DNA of 7,209 nt from Pseudomonadota bacterium (GCA_025360685.1 JANYBR010000074.1:1-7209); one strand, 5' to 3'; shown: positions 1 to 5,775, counted from the stretch's first letter. Notes: generated from the letters alone by a model not told the origin. Translations and numbers: made by a program.

Positions 1-85
1 ACGACATCTGGTCCGCCGATCAACGCTTCGCCTCTTTCGAGCCGAAGCTAATCGCATTTGGTCTGTCGCCACCGCTGCTGCGTGA
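1..85 (+). CDS. IS6-family transposase, C-terminal end only (left outer copy)
   Basis: Only the last 27 codons are in the window, read in frame from base 2 to the TGA at 83-85. The peptide begins RHLVRRSTLRLFRAEANR and ends in ATAAA. It aligns closely with the C-terminus of the complete IS6-family transposase at 2195-2893 (RHLIRRSTFRLFRVEANR), with several substitutions, so it is a related but distinct element. The rest of the gene, including the catalytic core, lies outside the window to the left. The same codons recur in reverse at 7125-7209. The fragment has no start here and cannot be judged functional or not. Confidence 0.85.
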   Translation, partial: RHLVRRSTLRLFRAEANRIWSVATAAA

Positions 86-141
86 TCGATCGCGTTGGCG
101 CGAGATCAATGCGGCTTCAGCGAGTTAACTTGACAGCACCC
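1..141 (+). mobile_element. Right-hand end of an IS6-family element (left outer copy)
   Basis: This stretch contains the transposase tail (to 85), about 45 bp of noncoding DNA and the element terminus, which reads GTTAACTTGACAGCACCC. The terminus matches the ends of the internal IS6 element (GACAGTACC and its reverse complement) apart from one C/T difference, so the edge is placed at 139-141. The stretch is an exact reverse complement of 7069-7209, 141 of 141 bases. The other end of the element is not visible, so a target duplication cannot be tested. Confidence 0.8.
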
Positions 142-262
142 AGTGCGGGTGCGGGCCGCCAAATGACCGCTTTAGGTGAGCCGCGCCACTTGCAGAAAAT
201 GACGATAGGGCAGACGCTGGCCCGAAGGCGACATTGCATTCCAAGCGCCCCTATTGGAGTCA

Positions 263-364
263 ATGACGATCGTTCGCCTTCTCGGACTGCTTGGTTGGGG
301 GCCTAGTTCTGCTAAGGCTATCGTTCTGGACGGTCGCATGGTCTGGCTAAATGGAGAATATTAG
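263..364 (+). CDS. Possible 33-residue small protein upstream of the Ig-like exported protein
   Basis: ATG at 263 follows GGAG at 256-259 at a short spacing and opens 33 codons ending in TAG at 362-364. The product starts MTIVRLLGLLGWGP and ends VWLNGEY. Its N-terminus is hydrophobic with one Arg, like a short signal or anchor segment. The stop is one base before the preferred ATG of the next gene (366), which would allow translational coupling. The SD of that next gene lies inside this ORF. No family is recognised. It could be a leader peptide, a remnant of an exported protein whose middle was lost, or chance. Similarity of the codons in other genomes is not known to me. Confidence 0.3.
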   Translation: MTIVRLLGLLGWGPSSAKAIVLDGRMVWLNGEY

Positions 365-365
365 G

Positions 366-740
366 ATGGTCGCTCTACGTGCCTCACTCGTCGCGCTGCT
401 ATTCCTGGTTCTGGCACCCGCAGCTGCAAACGCTCTTACAAATTGCCTCCAATTTACGACGGAGATGAATTTCGGGCCGCCAAGCATCGGCGTCCCCGAG
501 ACTCCGTCCTTAACCTTGCACGTAAGAACGGCAATCTCCCCGATCACTTCGAGCGTGATTCCCCGCGCCGCATGCCGGGGCACCCTGCCGGCTGGGTTGA
601 GCGTCGCCTTTTCTTCGGGGCGATGCGTGATCAGCGGAACGCCGACTGTCGCGGTGGCAGCAAAAACTTATACAATTACGGCCCCATTTTCGGAGGGCTG
701 CGGACTAGCGGTGGGAAGAGTGAACATTACCGTGCAGTAG
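366..740 (+). CDS. Small exported protein with putative Ig-like (He_PIG-type) motif
   Basis: This encodes a 124-residue protein. Residues 1-23 form a signal peptide: a short basic start, the hydrophobic run LVALLFLVLAPAA, and an ANA cleavage site before LTNC. Residues 74-94 contain LPAGLSV followed by CVISGTPT, the turn-and-strand pattern of putative Ig domains (He_PIG type, LPxGLS…G.ISGTPT). A final beta strand ends in VNITVQ. Four cysteines in the mature part (residues 27, 70, 87 and 112) could form disulfides in the periplasm or outside the cell. I chose ATG 366 because GGAG at 353-356 sits 9 bases upstream; ATG 351 in the same frame has no ribosome binding site. Binding partner and role are unknown; such domains usually mediate adhesion or carbohydrate contact in larger proteins. 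The next feature, an IS end, starts 28 bp after the stop, so downstream partners may have been lost. Confidence 0.65.
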   Translation: MVALRASLVALLFLVLAPAAANALTNCLQFTTEMNFGPPSIGVPETPSLTLHVRTAISPITSSVIPRAACRGTLPAGLSVAFSSGRCVISGTPTVAVAAKTYTITAPFSEGCGLAVGRVNITVQ

Positions 741-780
741 CGACCCCCAAAGCGGGTTGCGCATAAAGGTACTGTCATCT

Positions 781-792
781 GTGGATGGCCCC
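781..792. repeat. Subterminal inverted repeat of the IS1111-type element, transposase-distal end
   Basis: GTGGATGGCCCC is the exact reverse complement of 2131-2142. It begins 6 bases inside the TCAT boundary at 775. Confidence 0.85.
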
Positions 793-831
793 CGCGATGC
801 AAGAGTGAAGTTGGTCTGATGTCGATCTGTC

Positions 832-958
832 GGTTGCGGTCATCTGTCCGGCCTGTTGGCGCGGCGCTGATGGCCGCTGGCCTTGATGGAGTCCGCTAAC
901 CTGGTCCCATTCACGTTATCGAGCTCGGAGCTCGGACAGTACCTCGGGTTTTCCAGGT
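832..958 (-). ncRNA. Candidate bridge/seeker RNA core of the IS1111-type element
   Basis: This lies in the noncoding tail downstream of the transposase gene, where IS1111-type elements carry their targeting RNA. Two loops can be drawn. In the target loop, ACCTGG 899-904 pairs with CCAGGT 953-958, CCC 906-908 pairs with GGG 946-948, and an apical hairpin CGAGCTC/GAGCTCG occupies 920-934. The loop sides are 911-918 (TCACGTTA; occupied target TCATGTTA) and 935-944 (GACAGTACCT; exact complement of AGGTACTGTC at 767-776). In the donor loop, GGTTGCGG 832-839 pairs imperfectly with CCGCTAACC 893-901. Its sides are 840-847 (TCATCTGT, identical to the element end at 775-782) and 885-892 (GATGGAGT, against GATGGGGT on the - strand of the other end). 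Every guide includes the TC/GA core. The two outer stems compete for 899-901. Transcription in the transposase sense is inferred, and the RNA ends are unknown; it may reach about 1035. Confidence 0.65.
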
Positions 959-1008
959 CGCGGCCGCGGTCAGATCCTCATCAATCCTTGTGCACCCTTA
1001 CAGTTCGG

Positions 1009-1031
1009 TGCCGCGGTTGTGGGCCGCGGCA
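1009..1031 (-). other. Strong hairpin just downstream of the IS1111-type transposase gene
   Basis: TGCCGCGG (1009-1016) and CCGCGGCA (1024-1031) form a perfect 8-bp stem with a 7-base loop. It lies 8 bases beyond the transposase stop and upstream of the guide region in the transcript sense. It could end the transposase message, form the first stem of the targeting RNA, or mark a processing point. There is no U-run, so a classical intrinsic terminator is not supported. Confidence 0.5.
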
Positions 1032-1038
1032 GATTTGA

Positions 1039-2061
1039 TCAGGCCGCTGCCGGCACGCGATAGATCTCGCCGCGCGCGAGAACGGCCCAGGCGATACGGG
1101 CATTCTTGTTGGCCATCGCGACCGTGACCACGCGAGCTGGCCGACGCTGCAAAAGCCCCCTGATCCATGAGGCCGATGGCGCTGTGCTGTTGCGAGCGCG
1201 CCGGATCACCGACGTTGCGCCGACTACAAGCAGCTTGCGCAAATAACCATTGCCCATCTTGGAGATGCGTCCCAACCGTTCCTTGCCGCCCGAAGAGTTC
1301 TGACGCGGAACCAGGCCCAGGAAGGCGGCAAACTCTCGGCCAGACCGGAAGACGCTTGGATCCGGCACGGAGGCCGCAATAGCGGTGGCTGTAATAATGC
1401 CGACGCCAGGAATGGTTGCCAGACGCTGGCTGGCTTGGTCTTTGCGATGCCAGACCAGCAATCGGCGTTCCAAGATGTGGATTTGAGTTGCTAGCGCGTC
1501 CAGCTGCTCGGCCAGCAATAGCAAAGCCGAACGCGCTAGATCCGGAAGCCCCGACACTTCTTCCAGGCGAAGCTTCTCAACCAAATCGGAGGCACGCCGC
1601 GCACCCTGCGCCACAATGATCCCGAACTCGGCACAGTGTCCACGGATGGCGTTGATCAACATCGTGCGCTGCCGCACCAGCAGCTCGCGGCTTCGATGCA
1701 GCACCAGAACGCCCTGTTGTTCGGCGCCCTTAACTGGTACGAAGCGCATCGTCGGGCGTCTCACTGCCTCGCAGATCGCCTCGGCATCCGCCGCATCGTT
1801 CTTCTGCCGTCGGACATAGGCCTTCACATAGCTGGGCGGCATCAGTCGCACGTCGTGGCCGAGCGCTGCGATCTCCCGGGCCCAATGATGCGCCGTGGCG
1901 CAGGCCTCTACGCCAACTCGGCACGGCGACAGCCCTGCAAAGAACGTCATCATCTCGGCTCTACGCAGCTTCTTCCTCAGGACAACATCGCCGACGTCAT
2001 CGACGCCGTGAACTTGAAAGACGTTCTTCGCGAGATCTAAGCCGATCGTCATAATCTTCAT
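1039..2061 (-). CDS. IS110-family transposase (DEDD/Ser recombinase), IS1111 type
   Basis: This 340-residue protein has the normal length for the family. The N-terminal RuvC-like (DEDD) domain carries D9 in IGLDLAKNVFQVHG, E52 in GVEACATAHHWARE, and D89 and D92 in KNDAADAEAI. A helical linker follows at about residues 115-210. The C-terminal Transposase_20 domain begins at IPGVG (residue 217) and contains PRQNSSGGKERLGRISKMGN; one of the two serines there (256/257) should be the nucleophile. Members recombine a circular form of the element with a target under guidance of an element-encoded RNA. I chose ATG 2061 because AGGAG lies about 9 bases upstream and MKIMTIGLDLAK is the usual family start. 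A longer reading from 2142 runs back through the element's inverted repeat and is rejected. All key residues are present and the frame is open, so the enzyme is probably functional. Confidence 0.92.
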   Translation of the reverse strand: MKIMTIGLDLAKNVFQVHGVDDVGDVVLRKKLRRAEMMTFFAGLSPCRVGVEACATAHHWAREIAALGHDVRLMPPSYVKAYVRRQKNDAADAEAICEAVRRPTMRFVPVKGAEQQGVLVLHRSRELLVRQRTMLINAIRGHCAEFGIIVAQGARRASDLVEKLRLEEVSGLPDLARSALLLLAEQLDALATQIHILERRLLVWHRKDQASQRLATIPGVGIITATAIAASVPDPSVFRSGREFAAFLGLVPRQNSSGGKERLGRISKMGNGYLRKLLVVGATSVIRRARNSTAPSASWIRGLLQRRPARVVTVAMANKNARIAWAVLARGEIYRVPAAA

Positions 2062-2130
2062 CGTGGATGGCTCCTGTTTTCGGGGACGCAAAAGCAACGG
2101 CCACCCTATGACGCTTCGACGCCGGACACA

Positions 2131-2142
2131 GGGGCCATCCAC
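2131..2142. repeat. Subterminal inverted repeat of the IS1111-type element, transposase-proximal end
   Basis: GGGGCCATCCAC is the exact reverse complement of 781-792. It ends 4 bases before the second TCAT boundary (2147-2150). Confidence 0.85.
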
Positions 2143-2194
2143 CCCATCATGTTAATGCGCTGAAGACACAATGAGCTGGCGCCGGCGCAATCGA

Positions 2195-2893
2195 TCATGC
2201 AAGGGCGGTAGCGGCAGACCAAGCGCGATTGGCTTCGACCCGAAAGAGGCGAAACGTAGATCGGCGGATCAGATGTCGTTGGACGTTGAAGTTGTTGTAC
2301 ACGGCGGCGTGTGTTGCGAGGAATCTCTGCGCTGAACCTTGCGACTTGAATTTTTGCTGTTTTCGCTCGCGTCGCCGGATAGCCAGATGCGAGTTCTCTG
2401 CGCGATTGTTGCTGAGCATTCGTCCGGGTCGGTGGTGATGAGCGCAACCAAGCAACCGGGCTGCGGCCCGGTATGAAGCCAGCTTGTCCGTCACGATGGT
2501 CTCGGGATGTGCGCCGTGGTGGCTCAGCAATTTCCGCAACAACCGCCACGCTGCAACGGTGTTGCGCCGCTTCTGAACGAGCATGTCCAGAACTTCGCCT
2601 TCGTCATCGACCGCGCGCCACAACCACATTCTTGTGCCGGCGATCTTCACAACCATCTCAGCCAAATGCCAGCGACCGGTTGATTTCGTTCTTGTCGATC
2701 GAAGTTTGTGCGCGAATGTTTTTCCAAATTTCCGCGTCCAGCCGCGGATCGCCTCATAACTAGCGTCAATGCCGCGCTCGGCCAGCATTTCCTCGACATA
2801 ACGCAAGCTCAAGGTGAAGCGGAAATAGAGCCAAACCGCGTGGCGGATCACGTCCGGTGGAAATCTGTGGCGCTTGAACGAGGTCGGCGGCAT
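2195..2893 (-). CDS. IS6-family transposase with first catalytic Asp replaced by Ala
   Basis: This 232-residue protein has the family's normal length. It starts MPPTSFKRHRFPPDVIRHAV, followed by a helix-turn-helix region and the DDE catalytic core. The second and third acidic residues are present: D136 in TIVTDKLASY and E166 in NNRAENSHLAIRRRERK. The first should be the D in the WHxDE motif, as in IS26 and relatives. Here the segment reads RWHLAEMVVKI, with A78 encoded by GCT (complement of 2660-2662), one base from GAT. The next Glu and the surroundings (MWLWRAVDDEGEVLD) are intact, so this is a point change and not a shift. I chose ATG 2893 because GGAG at 2901-2904 lies 7 bases upstream; ATG 2899 and ATG 2929 are in frame but badly spaced. 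The protein should still fold and may bind IS ends, but strand cleavage is not expected. A sequencing error at that base cannot be excluded. Confidence 0.9.
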   Translation of the reverse strand: MPPTSFKRHRFPPDVIRHAVWLYFRFTLSLRYVEEMLAERGIDASYEAIRGWTRKFGKTFAHKLRSTRTKSTGRWHLAEMVVKIAGTRMWLWRAVDDEGEVLDMLVQKRRNTVAAWRLLRKLLSHHGAHPETIVTDKLASYRAAARLLGCAHHHRPGRMLSNNRAENSHLAIRRRERKQQKFKSQGSAQRFLATHAAVYNNFNVQRHLIRRSTFRLFRVEANRAWSAATALA

Positions 2894-2943
2894 GGGCATT
2901 CTCCGGCTGCCGGCGCTATAATGTCTCAAGACGTGGAAAGCGC

Positions 2944-2963
2944 GGGGTTAAGCTGACAGTACC
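2944..2963. repeat. Terminal inverted repeat of the internal IS6 element, transposase-proximal end
   Basis: Read inward on the - strand it is GGTACTGTCAGCTTAAC. The distal end, restored after removal of the IS1111-type element, is GGTACTGTCATGTTAAT. The two differ at only three of these 17 positions. The other IS6-type termini in the window read GGTGCTGTCAAGTTAAC. Confidence 0.75.
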
Positions 2964-3213
2964 CTCACCCCAAACCGCACCGCCGCTGCCCGGCATGAGG
3001 AGCCCTACAGTTTTAGGTTTTATGGTTACTTAGCTGCATCTCAATTCGGTTTGCGGCTGGTGCGGCCTTTAGCTCACTTGAGGCACGAGTCTGAACTCCC
3101 GTGATCGCTGGTCAGAGTTTGTCGGCGCGCTGTGACAGCAAAGATATCCGGCCAAGCCGCATGTGGTGTTACGCTTCTTGCTACCACCGTTGAGGTGGCT
3201 GCGCGGGGGCGCT

Positions 3214-4047
3214 ATGTGGGGGCGTTTTTGGCCTGTGGCGCTAGTTGCCGCGGGCTTGGGTGTTTTTGCTACTGGTGCGATTGCCGACGAATTGAGTACG
3301 GCCGACGCAGCGCGTCGCAATGCGACCGTCTTTGAAACATCGACGCGTGCTCGGTTCGGCTGGACCGAGATGGCTTTTCGAGGTGATCGGCCTAAGGCCT
3401 GGGATGCGACCGAGAGCCCGGAATTCCGCGCCTCGCTACGTTTCCTCGCCGGCATCTTCGAGGCGAAGCTAGAAATCGGAACCTTGGCCGATCGCTTCGC
3501 GCATTTTGAGACAATCGACGCCAACTCGTTGCGCGGCGAGCTCCAGCTAGGTGTCAATACCGGAGCGTGGTCGTACCTTGCCGAGTGGAAACCGCGCGAC
3601 GTGTTCAGAGAGGGCTTCGGAAATTTTGCAGTCGGGCTGGACACTTATGACGCGCGGGTGCGTCACCGCTTTGTCGCCAATGTCTTCCCCGATCTGCCGC
3701 CCGGACTCTTTCAAGCCACTGTTGCGGCAGGCTACGTGGCCTCGACACCAAGCTTGTTCGAACGCAACTTCACCGAGCTCGAAGTCGAGATAGTTCAAGG
3801 ATTCAACCATGGCCTGGCACTGATCATCGCGCCAAAACTCGAACTCAGCGACTACCCCGCTTTCCCCGGGCCGGTGCGGCGCGACGATGCGGTTCTCAGT
3901 CTGCGCGTCATCCCCACATATGACTTCGGCAGCGGTATTGCACTCAGCCTGGAAGGTCAGGCGACGCTCGCCTTTTCGACGCGGGATACAAAAACCGGCG
4001 AGACATGGGCGTTGACGCCAATCCTGCGATTGCAAAAAGCGTTGTAA
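3214..4047 (+). CDS. Exported beta-rich protein, probable outer-membrane beta-barrel, unknown family
   Basis: From ATG 3214 the product is 277 residues. It begins with a signal peptide MWGRFWPVALVAAGLGVFATGAIA and a likely AxA cleavage before DELS. The mature part has alternating polar/nonpolar stretches typical of amphipathic beta strands, such as LRGELQLGVNTGAWSYLAEW, GLFQATVAAGYVAS, HGLALIIAPKLELS and GIALSLEGQATLAF. Turns are rich in Gly, Asp and Pro, and no hydrophobic helix appears after the signal. The last strand ends LRLQKAL rather than in an aromatic residue, so the barrel assignment is not secure; a periplasmic beta protein is possible. An in-frame ATG at 3163 would add a basic 17-residue extension before the signal and has no ribosome binding site. 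A G-run at 3205-3209 precedes ATG 3214. No family is recognised. A 137-bp gap separates it from the next gene. Confidence 0.65.
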   Translation: MWGRFWPVALVAAGLGVFATGAIADELSTADAARRNATVFETSTRARFGWTEMAFRGDRPKAWDATESPEFRASLRFLAGIFEAKLEIGTLADRFAHFETIDANSLRGELQLGVNTGAWSYLAEWKPRDVFREGFGNFAVGLDTYDARVRHRFVANVFPDLPPGLFQATVAAGYVASTPSLFERNFTELEVEIVQGFNHGLALIIAPKLELSDYPAFPGPVRRDDAVLSLRVIPTYDFGSGIALSLEGQATLAFSTRDTKTGETWALTPILRLQKAL

Positions 4048-4184
4048 GGTTTTCGAATTCGCTCGACAAGCGAGTCGGCTGTCTCCTCGATGGACGCTGT
4101 TCAAGCAAACGCGTATGCATTGTCTACAGCGGCAATTCCGCTGCCCCGTCGTAAGAGGGGAACAATCTAGCAAGAGGAAACAAC

Positions 4185-4580
4185 ATGAAGGCGATCACTC
4201 GGCTTGCGGCAGCGGCCGCGCTCTTGACCACTCTGTTCTTGGCTCCCGCCTTTGCCGGCAACATGGAGGTCCGATTTGGCAACACCGTTGTTGCGACCTA
4301 TCCGGACGGTTCAACCACGAAATTCTTCTACAACAAGGACGGGACGTTCACCGGGAAACTCACGCAGGCTGGCAAGGACTCCAATACCGCGGGCAAATGG
4401 CGCGTCGATGGGGCCAATATCTGCATTACGGCCCAAACGACTTTCACAATCTTTGAGGCGGGCAAGGAACGTTGCGTTCCGCTGAATGGCGACAAGGTTG
4501 GCGACAAGTGGCAGGTTACGACCAAGGATCCAAGCGGCAAGGATACCACCGTCAACGTGACCATTGTTGCTGGGCGCTGA
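4185..4580 (+). CDS. Small exported protein of unknown function, two cysteines
   Basis: This is a 131-residue protein. Residues 1-24 form a clear signal peptide (MKAITRLAAAAALLTTLFLAPAFA) before GNMEVRFGN. The mature part has repeated short strands with Lys, Asp and Gly turns: VVATYPDGSTTKFFYNKDGTFTG, then GKWRVDGANICI, then ERCVPL and DKWQVTTKDPSGKD. This resembles small beta-barrel or lipocalin-like periplasmic proteins whose core strand is GxWxVDGxxIC. The two cysteines (in NICI and ERCVPL) could pair. AGAGGA lies about 8 bases before the ATG, so the start is well supported. The stress protein gene begins 70 bp after the stop with a strong hairpin between, so the two may share a transcript at unequal levels. 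No specific function is recognised. Confidence 0.75.
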   Translation: MKAITRLAAAAALLTTLFLAPAFAGNMEVRFGNTVVATYPDGSTTKFFYNKDGTFTGKLTQAGKDSNTAGKWRVDGANICITAQTTFTIFEAGKERCVPLNGDKVGDKWQVTTKDPSGKDTTVNVTIVAGR

Positions 4581-4609
4581 CGAGACCGACCTTAGCGGCA
4601 TGGGATACC

Positions 4610-4635
4610 ATGGGGCGGCGCGCCGGCCGCCCCAT
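4610..4635 (+). terminator. Perfect intercistronic hairpin, possible terminator or mRNA-stability element
   Basis: ATGGGGCGGC (4610-4619) and GCCGCCCCAT (4626-4635) form a perfect, very GC-rich 10-bp stem around a 6-base loop. It lies 30 bp after the stop at 4580 and 15 bases before the ATG at 4651. No T-run follows, so full intrinsic termination is doubtful. Partial termination, protection of the upstream message's 3' end, or an effect on translation of the downstream gene all fit. Confidence 0.5.
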
Positions 4636-4650
4636 AGAAGGCCGGAACCG

Positions 4651-5517
4651 ATGAACGAGATGTCCTACCGCAAGCTGCTTGTCCCCCTTACCGGCCGGGC
4701 GAATGAATGTGCCGCGTTAGAGGGTACCATGAGGGTAGCCAAAAAATTCAATGCCCACGTTGTAGGCTTGTTGGCACAACCTGATGCCTTTGATGAGGTC
4801 GCTCATGCCGGCATCGAAGCCGGCGTCATGATTTCGGGCTTCGTTGACAGCGCGAACAATGCCACCAGTGAGATCATCAGGAAGACCCGCGCTCAATTTG
4901 TCGAGGCTGCGACTTCGGAAGGCGTCGCGCTTACAAGCGTGCAGGGACGATCGTTGGGCCCGACCGCCGAGTTCGCCCACGTTACTGGAAATGCTGCGCA
5001 AATCTTCGAAGAAGAGAGTCGACTTAGCGACATGGTGGCCGTTTGTTCCGGTCGAGAAGCAGACAGGTCCAAAACGCGAGATCTACTGGATTCAGTTCTT
5101 GTCGGAGGTTCTATTCCGGTTCTCTATTTTCCGCGTGGCTGCTCCGGCGAGATCGGCAGCCGCATCGCCATCGGCTACGATGGAAGCACGGCTGCCGCGC
5201 ACAGTGTTCGCGCCGCGCTGCCCTTTCTCGCCCAGGCTGACTCTGTGCAGCTGATGAGTTTGCATGGCACACGCGCTGGGACGCACGTGGCATTGCAAAA
5301 AGTCCAAAATTATCTAGCGCTCCGTGAGATCAGCGCACAAACCGACAACACAGAGCATCGCGCGTCCGATCTTATCAGCGCGGCGAAGGCAAAGGGATGC
5401 AACCTGCTGGTCGTCGGTGGATACGAAAGCAAGACAATGCGCGAGTGGTTTCTCGGCGGTGTCGCCGATGAGTTTCTCGATTCCAATTCGTCGATGGCCG
5501 TTCTGATGGCACACTAG
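4651..5517 (+). CDS. Universal stress protein with two UspA domains
   Basis: This is a 288-residue soluble cytoplasmic protein. Domain 1 spans about residues 5-160 (starting YRKLLVPLTGRANECAAL, with a degenerate nucleotide site). Domain 2 spans about 170-288 (starting SRIAIGYDGSTAAAHSVRAA). Near the C-terminus GGYESKTMREWFLGGV (256-271) matches the G-x2-G-x9-G nucleotide-binding segment and the REWxLGG signature of alphaproteobacterial tandem Usps. The close is MAVLMAH. Proteins of this kind bind ATP or AMP and support survival under stress; the exact target is unknown. I chose ATG 4651 because homologous sequence begins just after it. The in-frame ATG at 4564 would add 29 non-Usp residues, run through the hairpin at 4610-4635 and overlap the previous gene. 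ATG 4660 is an alternative. It is probably the second gene of the unit begun at 4185. Confidence 0.9.
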   Translation: MNEMSYRKLLVPLTGRANECAALEGTMRVAKKFNAHVVGLLAQPDAFDEVAHAGIEAGVMISGFVDSANNATSEIIRKTRAQFVEAATSEGVALTSVQGRSLGPTAEFAHVTGNAAQIFEEESRLSDMVAVCSGREADRSKTRDLLDSVLVGGSIPVLYFPRGCSGEIGSRIAIGYDGSTAAAHSVRAALPFLAQADSVQLMSLHGTRAGTHVALQKVQNYLALREISAQTDNTEHRASDLISAAKAKGCNLLVVGGYESKTMREWFLGGVADEFLDSNSSMAVLMAH

Positions 5518-5775
5518 GGCCTCGGGGCGTTTCCCAGAACCCGTCTTCTCTTCAGTCCAAATTGTTTTGACGACGTACACTAGCACTGGTTTGTAAGTTC
5601 ACCGTGCCCTATGCCGATGGACCTAAGAAAATGACATTCGTAATGGGTGGTAACGCGGATGCTTCTCATGCAGACGAACAACGGATCAAATTCGCGTTCG
5701 CGCTGAGTTCAATTCGCTGGACTAATCAGATTACGCCGCCCTGACTCAGGCGTGTCATCTTGATGGAGCCGACAC
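5518..5775 (+). other. Gap after the universal stress protein, one doubtful 37-codon ORF
   Basis: These 258 bases contain no recognised gene. ATG 5631 opens 37 codons to TGA 5742-5744 (start MTFVMGGNADASHADEQ) behind a weak A/G run (AAGAAA). The product has no recognisable features. TTGACG at 5567-5572 is a fair -35 box, but the sequence 17 bases further (TTTGTA) is a poor -10. No terminator with a T-run is seen after the stop at 5517. Confidence 0.3.

Larger units (their letters stand above)
775..2148 (-). mobile_element. IS110-superfamily element, IS1111 type, inserted in the IS6 terminus
   Basis: The element is about 1,372 bp. The tetranucleotide TCAT is present at both boundaries (775-778 and 2147-2150), so the crossover lies within it; TC is the likely core dinucleotide. 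Perfect 12-bp inverted repeats GTGGATGGCCCC (781-792) and GGGGCCATCCAC (2131-2142) sit a few bases inside the ends. Subterminal rather than terminal repeats, and a long noncoding stretch downstream rather than upstream of the transposase gene, are features of the IS1111 group. Known members such as IS4321/IS5075 insert into terminal inverted repeats of Tn21-type transposons. This one occupies the terminal repeat of an IS6 element in the same way. The transposase gene is on the - strand and intact, so the element may be active. Confidence 0.85.
768..2963 (-). mobile_element. Internal IS6-family element, split near one end by an IS1111-type element
   Basis: The right terminus (GACAGTACC at 2955-2963) and the left terminus (GGTACTGTC at 768-776) are inverted repeats. 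The left terminus is separated from the body by the insertion at about 775-2150. Removing that insertion joins GGTACTGTCAT to GTTAATGCG, restoring an IS6 end that aligns with the outer copies (GGTGCTGTCAAGTTAACTCG). The reconstructed element is about 824 bp, normal for IS6-family members. Flanks of 8 bp (CGCATAAA on the left, CTCACCCC or TCACCCCA on the right) do not match, so no target duplication is seen. Its transposase runs leftward and lacks one catalytic residue, so this copy probably cannot move by itself. Confidence 0.85.

Noticed and set aside
58..306. Rightward 82-codon ORF starting inside the left IS6 end
   Set aside because: It begins in the IS terminus in a frame different from the transposase and has no ribosome binding site. 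Its first part recurs on the other edge simply because the edge is duplicated, and the product looks like noncoding sequence.
2062..2142. N-terminal extension of the IS110-family transposase to an ATG at 2142
   Set aside because: It would translate the subterminal inverted repeat, and ATG 2061 has a good Shine-Dalgarno and the family's usual start.
3181..3200. Short inverted repeat CCACC/GGTGG before the beta-rich protein gene
   Set aside because: Five base pairs in GC-rich DNA is not enough to claim a regulatory structure.
3069..4173. Long leftward ORFs (191 and 208 codons) opposite the exported beta-rich protein gene
   Set aside because: They are antisense shadows. The + strand has a signal peptide and a coherent beta-strand pattern, while the antisense products are rich in Arg, Pro and Ser without domain features.
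4564..4650. Upstream start for the universal stress protein at 4564
   Set aside because: The extra residues are not Usp-like, overlap the preceding gene and are encoded by the GC hairpin.
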